DNA of 64,000 bases from Takakia lepidozioides (taxonomy: Eukaryota; Streptophyta; Takakiopsida; Takakiales; Takakiaceae). Where the stretch lies: assembly GCA_030704615.1 (NCBI GenBank), contig CM060731.1, positions 63,778,756-63,842,755 of the forward strand, given 5' to 3'. The translations under genes were made by a program, and so were the position numbers. Shown piece after piece: positions 1-10,303 of the stretch (position 1 is the first letter of the stretch; each line of letters starts with the position of its first letter). Under the pieces are notes generated by a model, which saw only the letters and a program-made list of their open reading frames with translations, was not told the origin of the DNA and ran no database searches.

Positions 1-1208
1 TATCAACAAGGTGCAAGTAAGAAGGCATACGACACAAAGCACAGGCCATCAGTGTCAGATTCCTTAGGGTGGAGAGGAGTTCTGTTTTGCACAATTCCTG
101 ATTTACGAAATAGAAGGACCCTATGAGCCATGTGTGTGCAGTCCTCTATCACCTGTCTCCTTTGTTGGGCATAGTCTCTGGTTATCTTCACATACACTTG
201 CCTGACTCAGCTATGTGTCAACACAACATTTGACTAATTCCGGGAACCAATTGTCACGAGTATCATGTGTAAAGACCAAGGTAATGGGTGGGTATCTCTT
301 TCTTCGACTTCATCTTCACCACTCACATTATGTTTGAAGGAGAGTGTGCCAAACAATCTCATCATTAGGATATCCTGGAAACAGATGAACCAAAACTGAG
401 TGGTCTTGAGGTGATTGTGTTACCCCCTCCCCTCAATGATCACCATCGATGACAAGGTGTCAGTTGGAATTGCAGTATAGCTCAGCTACCAGCTCATATA
501 AAGATCCTTCAACACTCATATAAAGTTCCATAAGCACAAACATGTGCTGCAACCAACTAGCCATCCAACGGAGTTGCGGAGGTTCCTCAGACTGCCTTCA
601 ATCACAACGAAGTGAGTGACGTCGCTCATGAAGCAGACAGCCTATCTAACTAGATTGACCATTCAGACAGAAGCGGTTGAGCGGGGTACCTAAACCCAAA
701 GCCATAACCACAGAATTGGGTTACATATACAGGTGGAACCCACAACAGGCTACCATCCTTTCAGTGGAACTGATCAACCACTGGATGCTGACAACATGAT
801 CTTGCCTGTTGACAGAGTAATTCGGCTCGAGGTTACATAACTAAGAGTGTCAGCAGTCACTGATGTAAGACAAGACTAATGCCAGGTTGTCTTCAATACA
901 GAATGATTCAGAATGCACAATCTGACAAACCATTCCTGCCAAGACTTGGGTGAGTACTACTCTTTGAAAGGTGCAAAACTAATGTTGTCAGCATATCTAT
1001 GGTGCCTAAAAAGAGAGCCATGTGGTACTGCCATGGTGTCCATCCAATCCACGTGCTTAGTTTGCGCAATAAAAGTGCTGCAGGCACTTCAAGTCAACAA
1101 TACCAGATTCAATTGTAATTCTTCAGGTAAGGAAATAAGGGCTACAATAACCCTCTCACAACAAGAGTGCAACCAACCCACAGTTCACAAACAGGTGGGT
1201 ACAACAGC
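1..1208. other. no recognisable gene; 3' flank of the B12D-like gene
   Basis: This stretch lies downstream of the minus-strand B12D-like stop codon. A 64-codon minus-strand open frame at 3-197 has no family resemblance that I recognise. No repeat shared with the rest of the window was seen, so it is probably the 3' UTR and intergenic DNA of the neighbouring gene. Confidence 0.4.
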
Positions 1209-2238
1209 TTACCTCGCATCACTAAAGCATCTGTTAAAACCAGGCATTACCTGAGGTGGATAACCTCTCACAAATTTACGCAATCCATTATCTCCATAGC
1301 TGTCGCCTTCTTTGTGGTTCTCAAGCACACCTGCTGCCCGGTCATCCTTGTTGATTCTTCAGATGATGCACATGGGATCACACCACAAGCTATAAATAAG
1401 TGTCATACATCCATATTTGTTGAATTAGATACAACTGACAAAGAACTTGGCCACACAGCATATCAAGGGAATTGCCTCCTCCTTCAGTATACGTGTGCAT
1501 GAGATAGAGAGCCAACCTGACGTCGGGGTTGATGGCAAGATTGCGTGCCACAGCAAAGCCAGTTAAGCCAACAGCTGCTCCTAGTGAAAGGAACAGTGGA
1601 TAAATCTGTTAACCATCCCCACCATTTCCTTCCACTCAGATTGGCACCATTCAAGTCTTGTCACACAACGTCAGCAACACCAATCAGGGGGTTTCTAAGC
1701 TTTAAACCTCAGCTAGTACCTTTGACATTTCTTTTAACATTTCCTGAGGAGAAAAAGGATAGACAAGGTGTGGAGAAGGAACCATGCAGCTTCTAACAAT
1801 GCTGTGGCTTGAAAACCTTCGCACACTCGACAACTACCATGCGGTTATAGAAATGGGTCTAACCATGCAGATAGCCTCTCATGATCCTTTAAGTGATGTG
1901 CAAAAGAAGAAAACAGAGCTGACAATAATATCTCTGTCTGTACTACTCAATGTCTACCCCTCACAAGTCAATATCCATTACTATCGAGTCCAGGATAACG
2001 AATGAATATATTAGTGCTCGCAGAAAGAGTGCCTGGAATCCAAGCGTCTGCAGGGAAGTTCGATCCCCAAACAGGACTGGCAGTTGAATTCAATTAGATG
2101 AGACACACGACTGCCCAATTCAGCTCAAGATTCTGCCAATACAAAAAACAAAGCTCGTGAGAAGTAGCTTCTCAAGTCACAAATCTCTCAAAATACCTCC
2201 GGCTTCATCCAACGCTTCGACCACGACATTTGAGCCAT
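1209..2238 (-). CDS. B12D-like protein (complex I MLRQ-subunit family), spliced
   Basis: Small mitochondrial inner-membrane protein of the plant B12D family, related to the MLRQ subunit of NADH dehydrogenase. I rebuilt it from minus-strand exons. Exon 1 (2238-2197) encodes MAQMSWSKRWMKPE and ends at a GT donor; the RW-x-(K/R)PE start is typical of the family. Exon 2 (1580-1517) encodes AAVGLTGFAVARNLAINPDV and carries the hydrophobic segment and the conserved NP(D/E)VR. Exon 3 (1356-1209) starts by completing that Arg codon, continues INKDDRAAGVLENHKEG, then RKFVRGYPP, and ends at TAA 1211-1209. A very short exon for the expected V-(Y/F)-P-L-F segment between exons 1 and 2 was not located. 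The expected total is about 89 residues, the family's usual size. A CTAAAACCCTG element at 2428-2418 (minus) resembles the AAACCCT box common in the 5' regions of plant housekeeping genes. The exons show no disabling mutation. Confidence 0.85.
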
Positions 2239-2429
2239 GGAAACCGGCCGGATTCAGATGAAAATCCCTCCACCCAGATCCAGATCAAATCGGCCTGCTC
2301 CTCGACGTCTCAACTCTCTGTCCCTCTTCTCGACAAGGCCCAGCACCAACGTCATCCTTCACAAACAGCCAGGCCCGCCCGGGTCTTTCGGATGCCGTGT
2401 CCTGGCTAAACTCTCAACAGGGTTTTAGC

Positions 2430-3420
2430 CCCAAGATACAAATAAATGACTGATTGACCCCCAAAAAACAAAAATGACTGAATGGATTTTTATTTAAAAA
2501 TAAATTGAATGAAAGTTTTGAGGGCTACTATCCCCTCTTAAGAAAAATAGACCAGTGTTGGGCAAATATAGAGTCATGGGGATATCAACAGCAGGATATC
2601 AACCCGGATATCAATGTATCCGGACCCGGATGATCACCATACATCTTGTAGGACTTGAGGGAATAGACCTTCCAAGACTTAGGAAGCTTCAACCAAATCC
2701 TCTAAGTTCACCGTCTTTGTGGGTAGTTTATATTTTAGGGTGTGCAAAACAAAATTTGGAATGCAACAAACTTGCTATTTTCACTAGCAAATATCATACT
2801 ATCGACTTGCAAAGCAGTATGATTGTCATGCTGACATATATTTTTGCTCTATGCTTGACTACGACAAATTTACAATGACATCCCTTCTCTCCCATTATGG
2901 GATATTGCATGTTTTCCTTCCTACACTTAATTGTAGGCACACTCTCCTTTTTCTCATGAAGATGCTACGTCCAAATCAGACTCTGATCAACAGCGTGTAG
3001 AATAATATCATTGAATTGATGGATGAAGTGTGTGCATCGTTGTGAGGATTGAGGTTGTTGACGGTAGGATTGCGCGTTATAATTGTTTGTAGAGTCTTTT
3101 TTTTTAATTAGTACTCTTTGAAGAATTTGATACCACAAATGGTGTATATTGCTGCTGATATGAGACAACAAGGCTCAAGCCAAAATTAGGTTTATGCTTA
3201 AATGTCATCCTAAATCTGAGGGGGTTGGTATCCCATGAGCACAACCCACCGTCATGGGAGTTTTATGTTTTTTTAACCTCAGTCATAGGAGTTATATGTT
3301 CCCAAAACGGAAAAAACCATAAGCGGGTATAGAGGATCGGTGCATGGATACGATACATCTACACCAATTCAGCGAGGCGAAAACTTCAGTAGTGTTGCCA
3401 AAAACCCTAAACTTATAGCG
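2430..3420. other. intergenic DNA with a LINE 3'-tail remnant
   Basis: At 2490-2550 an AT-rich tail followed by 'gagggctactatcccctct' resembles the 3' end of the LINE at 43.1 kb ('cagggctacaatccccca'). It is therefore probably a truncated copy of the same LINE family. The rest (2560-3420) holds only short open frames and nothing I recognise. Confidence 0.35.
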
Positions 3421-3850
3421 GCAGCGACGAGTTTTGCATTGAAAAAGACTTGGTGATATGGCCACAAACCTATGCAGCGGTGGGTTTCGCATTGAGAAAC
3501 CCTTACTGGTATTTGAGAAAGACTTGGTGATATGGCCACAAAAGCGGTGGGTTTCGCATTGAGAAACCTTGACTAGTATTTGAGAAAGATTTGGTGATAT
3601 GGCCACAAACCTATGCAGCGGTGGGTTTCGCATTGAGAAACCCTTACTGTATTTGCGAAAGACTTGGTGATATGGGCACAAACCTGTGCAACAGTGGGTT
3701 TCGCATTGAGAAACCATGAGACCCATGGTGCAACGTTTTGCATTTCATTTCATTACTAAAGATGTCCACTTTCCTTACTGGTATTTGAGAAAGACTTGGT
3801 CATATAGGCACAAACCTATGCAGCGGTGCGTTTTGCATTGAGAAACCCTT
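3421..3850. repeat. tandem repeat, ~68-74-bp unit, about five to six copies
   Basis: The segment 'tgggtttcgcattgagaaac' recurs at 3481, 3549, 3623 and 3696, with a diverged copy at 3827. Each is preceded by 'gacttggtgatatggccac' and 'aacctatgcagcggt'. The apparent 144-codon minus-strand frame across it is a by-product of the repetition. Confidence 0.85.
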
Positions 3851-4004
3851 ACTAATATAGCTTGAGTCGAAACTTTCTATACGATATCCCATCACCCAAC
3901 AATCCCACATCCAATTCAGGCCGGTTGGTACAAAGTTTCGCCGCGCGAAATTACCCTTGAGTACGATTTCTTCTCAGGCCTATTATGGAGAAAAAGCCAC
4001 GTCG

Positions 4005-5815
4005 TCAGTACCAGCCCCAAGTGTAATATCTTTTGCAATCTGTATGACTAGCAGCTTTGGAGCAATGTTCTAATCATCTTTATGCTTTTACTATGATGTA
4101 GATGCAGCCAGCCTACTAATTAACACCCAGTTCCACGTAATCGGATTGTCTTCACGACCGTAATTTGAAGCCCCGAGCACGAAAAGTTGGGCCGAGTCTC
4201 ATTTACCAAGGTGTTCGCTAAAGTCGTCATGACTAGTCCAGTGCGGAGCCACGCGAAGCCATATCATATTTTGTAGTATAATGATTGTAACAAGGAAATG
4301 TCGTTGCCTCAGGGACCTATGGTACGTGACTACTCCAGGCTTGTGGGTTTGGAATTCAAACCTCGTACCATATCACCGGGATAGATGTGATATTTTCTTC
4401 TTATAATTGTTGTACCATACCACAAAGATAAAGAAAATTTCATATGGTACGTGTACATATCAAAGTCACAAAGGAGGATAAATAAATGTAGATGTCCGCC
4501 CATTAATGAATACTTCTAAAATTGATTTTGGTTTTGTGGTGAGCACGTTTCAATTCATGTATTACGATGTTATATATGGCTAACAGCTGATGATGAATAC
4601 TCATTTCCAAACTTTTTACTTTTTATCTATTTTTTGTACACTCTAGAATATAGATATATTAATTGATTACAAATATACATCGATGAACTCTATAATAGAT
4701 AGAGTTTGTAAGAATAGGAAGACTGATCTTACAAACCAAGCGTAACTTATGAGGCCCTTTTATCCCCCGAGGACCACCATGTTTAACTTTGAATCCAACA
4801 CATTTTCTTCGATATTGTTCACTGAAGTACTCGTCAAGTTCGGCTAGCACATTTTGTGGTACAATAACTGTAATAAGCAAAGGTCATTGTTTGGGTGGTA
4901 TGATATGTTACTCGACGATATGTCTTACCATATCACCAAGATAAAGACATTTTCTTCCATAATTATTGTACCATACCACCAAGGTAAAGAAAATTTTCAT
5001 ATCAAGTACACACTAGGGTAGCCTGTGCCATTGGCCCAAGTGCAATCTCCTATGTATGCAAGTGCGTCTTCTATGTCGAGGCCCAAGTGCGACCTCATCT
5101 AAGTCCAAATGCATTTATTTTCCACAGAGCCTACGACCAGACTTCAACCGGAGACCTTTCCCTTGATATCTCTCCTCTCGAGGCTCCAACCATTGTCCCA
5201 TGAATTCCCATTTTGCTATTTTTTGGGAGTTTCCAGCGACCCAAAGTACTTAAAATTCCAAATCTCCCACGTGAAGGGCCAATCACTGCTCCATGAAAGT
5301 CCATTTTGCTATTTTTTCCGAATTTCCACGGCCCAAAGTACTAAAAATTCCACATCTCCCACACCGCGGGTCCAAAAATCATGAGACTAAGCCGGTGCAC
5401 CCCTCTTCATCGAGGGCTTTCCAACGGCACCAAGCACCAGGGCTGGGGCCTGCGGTTTGGGAGATCTCAACTACGCTACAAACAAAAACAAACAAAACAA
5501 AACAAAACATCTCAATTCATATATTGATTGGCAAAGTCACGGAGGAAGATGAAATGACGAGGATGGGAATGAAACGATGGCTGAATGAGCATAAATAAAT
5601 GGAAAAATGTATGTTTGTCGTTCTCTTTTGGATGAAAGGACGCGTATCGCAGAGTTCTTGAGAAATAGACCTCAAAAAACAGAAAAAACAGACAACTTCC
5701 CGAACAGTCACGTAGGCTAGTACCTTTCTCGTGCTCGGAACTATTCGCATTGAAGTTGCCCAGTCAAATCTTGGCCATATTCTTGTTTTCTCTTGTTTGA
5801 CAGGCTCTTTGAGCT
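4005..5815. repeat. dispersed 1.6-1.8 kb repeat, copy 1
   Basis: Blocks 4005-4480, 4500-5000 and 5524-5815 match 7675-8150, 8500-9010 and 9009-9304 in the same order and orientation, with different filler between them. Similarity ends at 'caggctctttgag' (5801-5815 and 9292-9304). A third partial copy occupies about 5975-6410. No coding domain is visible, so the type of element is unknown. A tRNA-related SINE-like piece (5109-5480) sits inside this copy only. Confidence 0.75.
5109..5480 (-). repeat. tRNA-derived SINE-like repeat
   Basis: On the minus strand the unit carries a B-box-like T-arm (GGTTGAAGTCTGG-like here, GGTTCAAATCTGG in sister copies). It is followed by a body ending near 'gatctcccaaaccgca' and an AAAAC-rich stretch. 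Related copies lie at about 57090-57460, 57840-58080, 58320-58450 and 58470-58760, and a fragment in TRCF intron 1 (about 44160-44225). The tRNA-like head suggests RNA polymerase III ancestry; boundaries are approximate. Confidence 0.5.
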
Positions 5816-7674
5816 CTCGGCTGCAATCGCAGTATGTTGTGCTAGAACACGTCACATATTGGATTCTTTGGTGGTCGTCTATGAGCTCTGTTTAGCCACC
5901 TCTCATCTTCTAATATTCTTGAATGTTTGCAGGTGGTTTATTGAGAGTGCATTAGGACTGTGGATACACTCAAATTGAACTTTGAATCCATCACATTCTC
6001 TTGGATATTGTTCACTAAAATCGTCATGACTAGGAGGCCGGAGCCACGCGAAGCCATAACATATTTTGTAGTACAATAATTGTAAAGAAAGGTGGCAACG
6101 TCTTGGTGACCCATGATACGTGACTAGTCCACAACCTATGGGTTTGGGAATTCAAACCTCGTACCATCTCACCGAGACGTTGACGCTTTTTTCTTATAAT
6201 TGTTGTACCATACCACCAAGATAAAGAAAATTTCATAATGTGTAAACATCAAAGTCACGGAGGAGGATAGTTCATAGATGTAGATGCCCGCCCATTGACA
6301 AATAGCCAATTCTATCCAGTAATCAGATTGTACCCTTCATGTGACCGTTTGAAGCCCTAAGCATGAAAATTTGGACCGGGTCTCATTTATCAAAGTGGGT
6401 TGGTACCCAAAACTAGTTTTGTACACAACGTTATATATAGCTTTGTATTTGCTAGCGTTGTTTGGCAAATTATACACATCCACAACTTCTATAATAGATA
6501 GACTAAAAAAATACGGCCACCACATGGAGTCCACAAACCAAACAAATTCCCATTCATCCCTAGAGGAATTCAGAGCAAAACAACATAAAACTTTATTGTG
6601 AAGGTCTTATTATGTGCATCTTGTGTAGTGGTACGCCTGAAACATATATACATCTTTCTTCTACACCTGCTTTTGTTGGATGATTAGTTGACATTAATAC
6701 ATGAAGGTGTCTAAGAAGATTGTAGGCTGAAAATTGGCATCCGCGCTTTGAAAAACGGTCAGTCGATCTGTTATGGAGGCTTCTGTAAAGTGTCGATGTC
6801 AGCTCGGGGGATCCACTTCCAAAAATTACCACCTAACGTGCAAAAAAATATTAGGTGTCATATATTCTGTACAAGTAAAAATTAGAACATTTTTCAGAGT
6901 AATATTGGGTATGAGAAATATAGGCGGGATCATTTAAATGAATATAGGGTAGAGGTTAAAGGCTCCAATTACATTTTATTTATAATTACTCATAGGGTGG
7001 AGGTATTTTTGAAAGACATTTGTTAAGCAGGGTCTAAGCATGGTAGAGGTAGGCCAAAAAATACTATCACATACGAGTTTTCATAGACTGAGGTCTTCAA
7101 ACTACTAGAGTGAAATTTAGGCTCGTATTGAACTTCTTCTTAAATTGCTTTGGAGAGAATGATGATGTTGTAAGGAAAACAGACTAGTTTCTCAATCTTC
7201 AAATGGGTGTGTAACTATGACTTACGATAGATGTCAGAATGTATACATCCTCGCTGATGTCGATAGTGACGCTCTAGATGAGTTCAAGTTTCTAGCAAGT
7301 AATGATATATAAAATGTAAATTTGTATGAAAATATAAAACGCAAGTTTTTGCTTTGTAAATTTAAAAAAAAATTGTATTAATATAGCATATTAAATATTC
7401 ATGGTTGCCAAATATTTAAAAAAAATAGCCTACTGAAAACAATTATATAATTATAGGGTGAAGAAAAAATAAAAATAAATTGAATGGATACCCCCCAGGA
7501 AAATACCATTTTATCTCACGTGTCTACCAAAATGATCAGGAGTGGCCCTCCCCAGGATGTATGATGCTATCCCATTTTGGTTACCATCGATCCTTTTCAA
7601 AGTAAGTGAAGTTCTCGATCTGTTTTAATTTTGTATTCCCTGCCCAAAGTCTCTTTTTTCGTCCCCTGAATCAT
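5816..7674. other. gene-free repeat debris
   Basis: Positions 5975-6410 are a third partial copy of the repeat at 4.0-5.8 and 7.7-9.3 kb. The remainder (6410-7674) is AT-rich with short frames only. No gene, RNA or recognisable element was seen. Confidence 0.4.
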
Positions 7675-9304
7675 TAGTACCAGCCACATGTGTAATATCT
7701 TTTGCAATTTGTATGACTAGCAGCTTTGGAGCAATGTTGTAATCATCTTTATGCTTTTACTATGATGTAGATGTAGCCAGCCTACTACTTAACACCCAGT
7801 TCCACGTAATCGGATTGCCTTCACGACCGTAATTTGAAGCCCTGAGCACGAAAAGTTGGGCCGAGTCTCTTTTTACCAAGGTATTCGCTGAAGTCGTCAT
7901 GACTAGTCCAGTGCGAAGCCACGTGAAGTCATATCATATTTTGTAGTATAATGATTGTAACAAGGAAATGTCATTGCCTCGGTGACCTATGGTACGTGAC
8001 TACTCCACGGCCTGTGGGTTTGAGAATTCAAACCTCGTACCATATCACCGGGACAGATGTGATATTTTCTTCTTAATTGTTGTATCATACCACGAAGATA
8101 AAGAAAATTTCATATTGTACGTGTACACATCAAAGTCACGAAGGAGGATGAAATAGATGTAGATGCCCGCCCATTAATGAACACCCAGTTCCATCTAGTG
8201 ATCAGATTGTACTCTTCATGTGACCGACATTTGAAGCCACAAGCATAAAAACATGGACGGGGTCTCATTTATTAGGGTGGGCTGGCACCCAAAACTAGCT
8301 TTGTAAAAGGGTCGGTATCTCACATATGGTACTACTATTACTTTATTTTTCCATATACTAATCAAATATGATAGTTTGTAGAGCATGTTTAAGTGTATAG
8401 TAAAGGGAAAACAAAGTAAACTACGTGTGATTGGACAGGAAGAATTATTATAAATGCTCATGAAGGCATATTCAATGCAAAATCGTTAGAATACTTCTAA
8501 AAATGATTTTGGTTTCGTGGTGAGCACGTTTAAATTCATGCATTACGATGTTGTATATGGCTAACAGCTAATGATGAATACTCCTTTCCAAACTTTTTGC
8601 TTTTTATCTATTTTTTGTACACTCTAAAATATAGATCTATTAATTTCTTACAAATATACGTCGAAGAACTTTATAATAGATAGAGTTTGTAAGAATAGGA
8701 AGACTGATTTTGCAAACCAAGCGTAATTTATGGGGCCCTTTTATCCCCCGAGGACCACCATGTTGAACTTTGAATCCAACACATTTTCTTAGATATTGTT
8801 CACTGAAGTACTCGTCTCTAGGATCAGTGCGGAGCAACGGGAAGCCCGGCTAGCACATTTTGTGGTACAATAATTGTAATAAAAAAATGTCATTGTTTTG
8901 GTGGTATGATAAGTTACTCGACGACATGTCTTACCATATCGCCAAGACAGTGACATTTTCTTCTCATAATTGTTGTACCATACCACCAAGGTAAAGAAAA
9001 TTTTCATATCAAGTATACATTGGCAAATTCACAGAGGAGGATGAAATGACGAGGATGGGATATGAAACGATGGCTGAATGAGCAGAAATAAAAAGGAAAA
9101 ATGTATGTTTGTCATTCTTTTTTGGATGAAAGGACGCGTATCGCAGAGTTCTTGAGAAATAGACCTCAAAAACAGAAAAAACGGACAACTTCCCGAACAG
9201 TCACGTAGGCTTGTACCCTTCTCGTGCTCGGAACTACGCATTGAAGGTGCCCAGTCAAATCTTGGCCATATTCTTGTTTTCTCTTGTTTGACAGGCTCTT
9301 TGAG
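7675..9304. repeat. dispersed 1.6-1.8 kb repeat, copy 2
   Basis: This is a direct repeat of 4005-5815. Its right edge is the point where the minus-strand retrotransposon fragment E3 begins. A segment at 8150-8310 is shared with 6255-6420 rather than with copy 1, so the three copies are mosaic. Confidence 0.75.
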
Positions 9305-9947
9305 TTGCACGTCGGCCATCCCCTGACTGCCACTCCGGCCTATATGGCGCCATTTTCTCCCAAAAGTCCAGAGTAAATCCCATTGGGTATAACACACCCC
9401 ACCAACAAGCACATCATAGGACATCGCGTCCGTAACAATGGCTTTAGCTCTCATGATTGAGCCATCCGTAGGATGATCTGGCTGCAATCAAATGAAGAGC
9501 TCATGGCGTGTAATCCCTCACGCCTTCTCTGAACCACCCAAAGATGTTTTGAATTTGGAAAGGGCAAGGCTCCACGTCCGTCTTTGTAAGGCCCAAGCCT
9601 GCAATTGCTGCTCTCCCCAACATCAATGGTTGTGCTCCCGAGTCCAGCAAGACCCACAGTGGCCTATATCTCCTCCCGGTTGGGCCACCCAATTGAAACA
9701 CTTCATCCTGATTGTCCACCAAGACTACCCCATGAGTCACCATGCTGCGCTCAATGGCTGACCTAGCTGGCAACTTCTACAACCTTGCAGCTGCCGCTTG
9801 CCATGGCGCAGCTGTGGCTGACTTCACCCTCGAATCCAAAGCATCCATAGACTGCACCTTATCTGCTATCTCTGCAGATAGTGTCGATGCATCACCACTC
9901 TCAGAGAGTCTAGCTGCTAGTCTGAACACAGCAGCTGGCCGAATCCC
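9305..9947 (-). mobile_element. E3 retrotransposon, distal part (protease and linker), truncated
   Basis: This is the 3'-ward end of minus-strand element E3. Read on the minus strand it matches 30410-31040 of E2: the segment around SAEIADKVQS-like residues, then VVLVDNQDEVFQLGGPTG, the protease active site LLDSGAQPLMLGRAA, then DHPTDGSIMRAKAIVTDA. It stops at 9305, before the methyltransferase, where unrelated repeat DNA takes over. Frameshifts break the frame. The other part of E3 continues at 21731 beyond the E1 insertion; the two halves join cleanly at the ATCCC target site (9943-9947 and 21730-21734). Confidence 0.85.
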
Positions 9948-10303
9948 TGTCAAGTTAAATAAGCACAGTGTGAAAACAGCTAGAATAAAACTAGTTATTT
10001 GTATTTAACACTTGGATTTAGGTCAAGTGTTAAATCAGGTGTCAAGTTTAGTTTGACACCTGGTCTGTCTTATCTTCACGAGAGCGGCAGTCGCGCGGCT
10101 CATCTCTCTCGAGTTGAGCCTGCGCGACCGAGCTCCTGCATGTGTTTAGGTTTTAGTGTGCTTATGTAGGGATACAGGTTGTTGTGGGGTGGAGTCCCCA
10201 TAGCTTGGGGTGCCCCTGGCTCGACTTCAGTTTCAATGAGTGATAGCGATGGATTTCATATTTCTTGTGTTGGAAGTGTATGTCCTTTTTAGCTTGTTTA
10301 TCA
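9948..10303 (+). repeat. E1 terminal repeat A1 (left end)
   Basis: This copy matches A2 (21301-21644), with one clear substitution and several small indels. It starts TGTCAAG next to the target duplication and ends in TTTATCA, after which the sequence diverges into the leader. The 86-bp B segment that follows A2 is absent here. Perfect inverted repeats are present: 10004-10014 with 10024-10034 (11 bp), 10036-10045 with 10053-10062 (10 bp), a stem around GGCTCA/TGAGCC (10091-10126) and CCCCA/TGGGG (10196-10210). Confidence 0.9.

Noticed and set aside
1741-1800. Minus-strand 'gtctatcct' as the missing V-Y-P exon of B12D
   Set aside because: No AG acceptor precedes it in the right phase and the following residues do not match L-F.
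2237-2428. A 63-codon plus-strand frame rich in Pro and Arg that looks like a transit peptide
   Set aside because: It lies antisense to the first exon and 5' region of the B12D-like gene, whose other exons confirm the minus strand.
3292-3726. A 144-codon minus-strand frame with repeated Cys-Glu-Thr motifs
   Set aside because: It is the translation of the ~70-bp tandem repeat and has no sign of a real gene.
9948-10303. Explaining the left end of E1 as a normal LTR that lost its B part
   Set aside because: The outer edge is intact at the target duplication. E3, from another subfamily, shows A followed directly by leader as well, so two identical losses would be needed.
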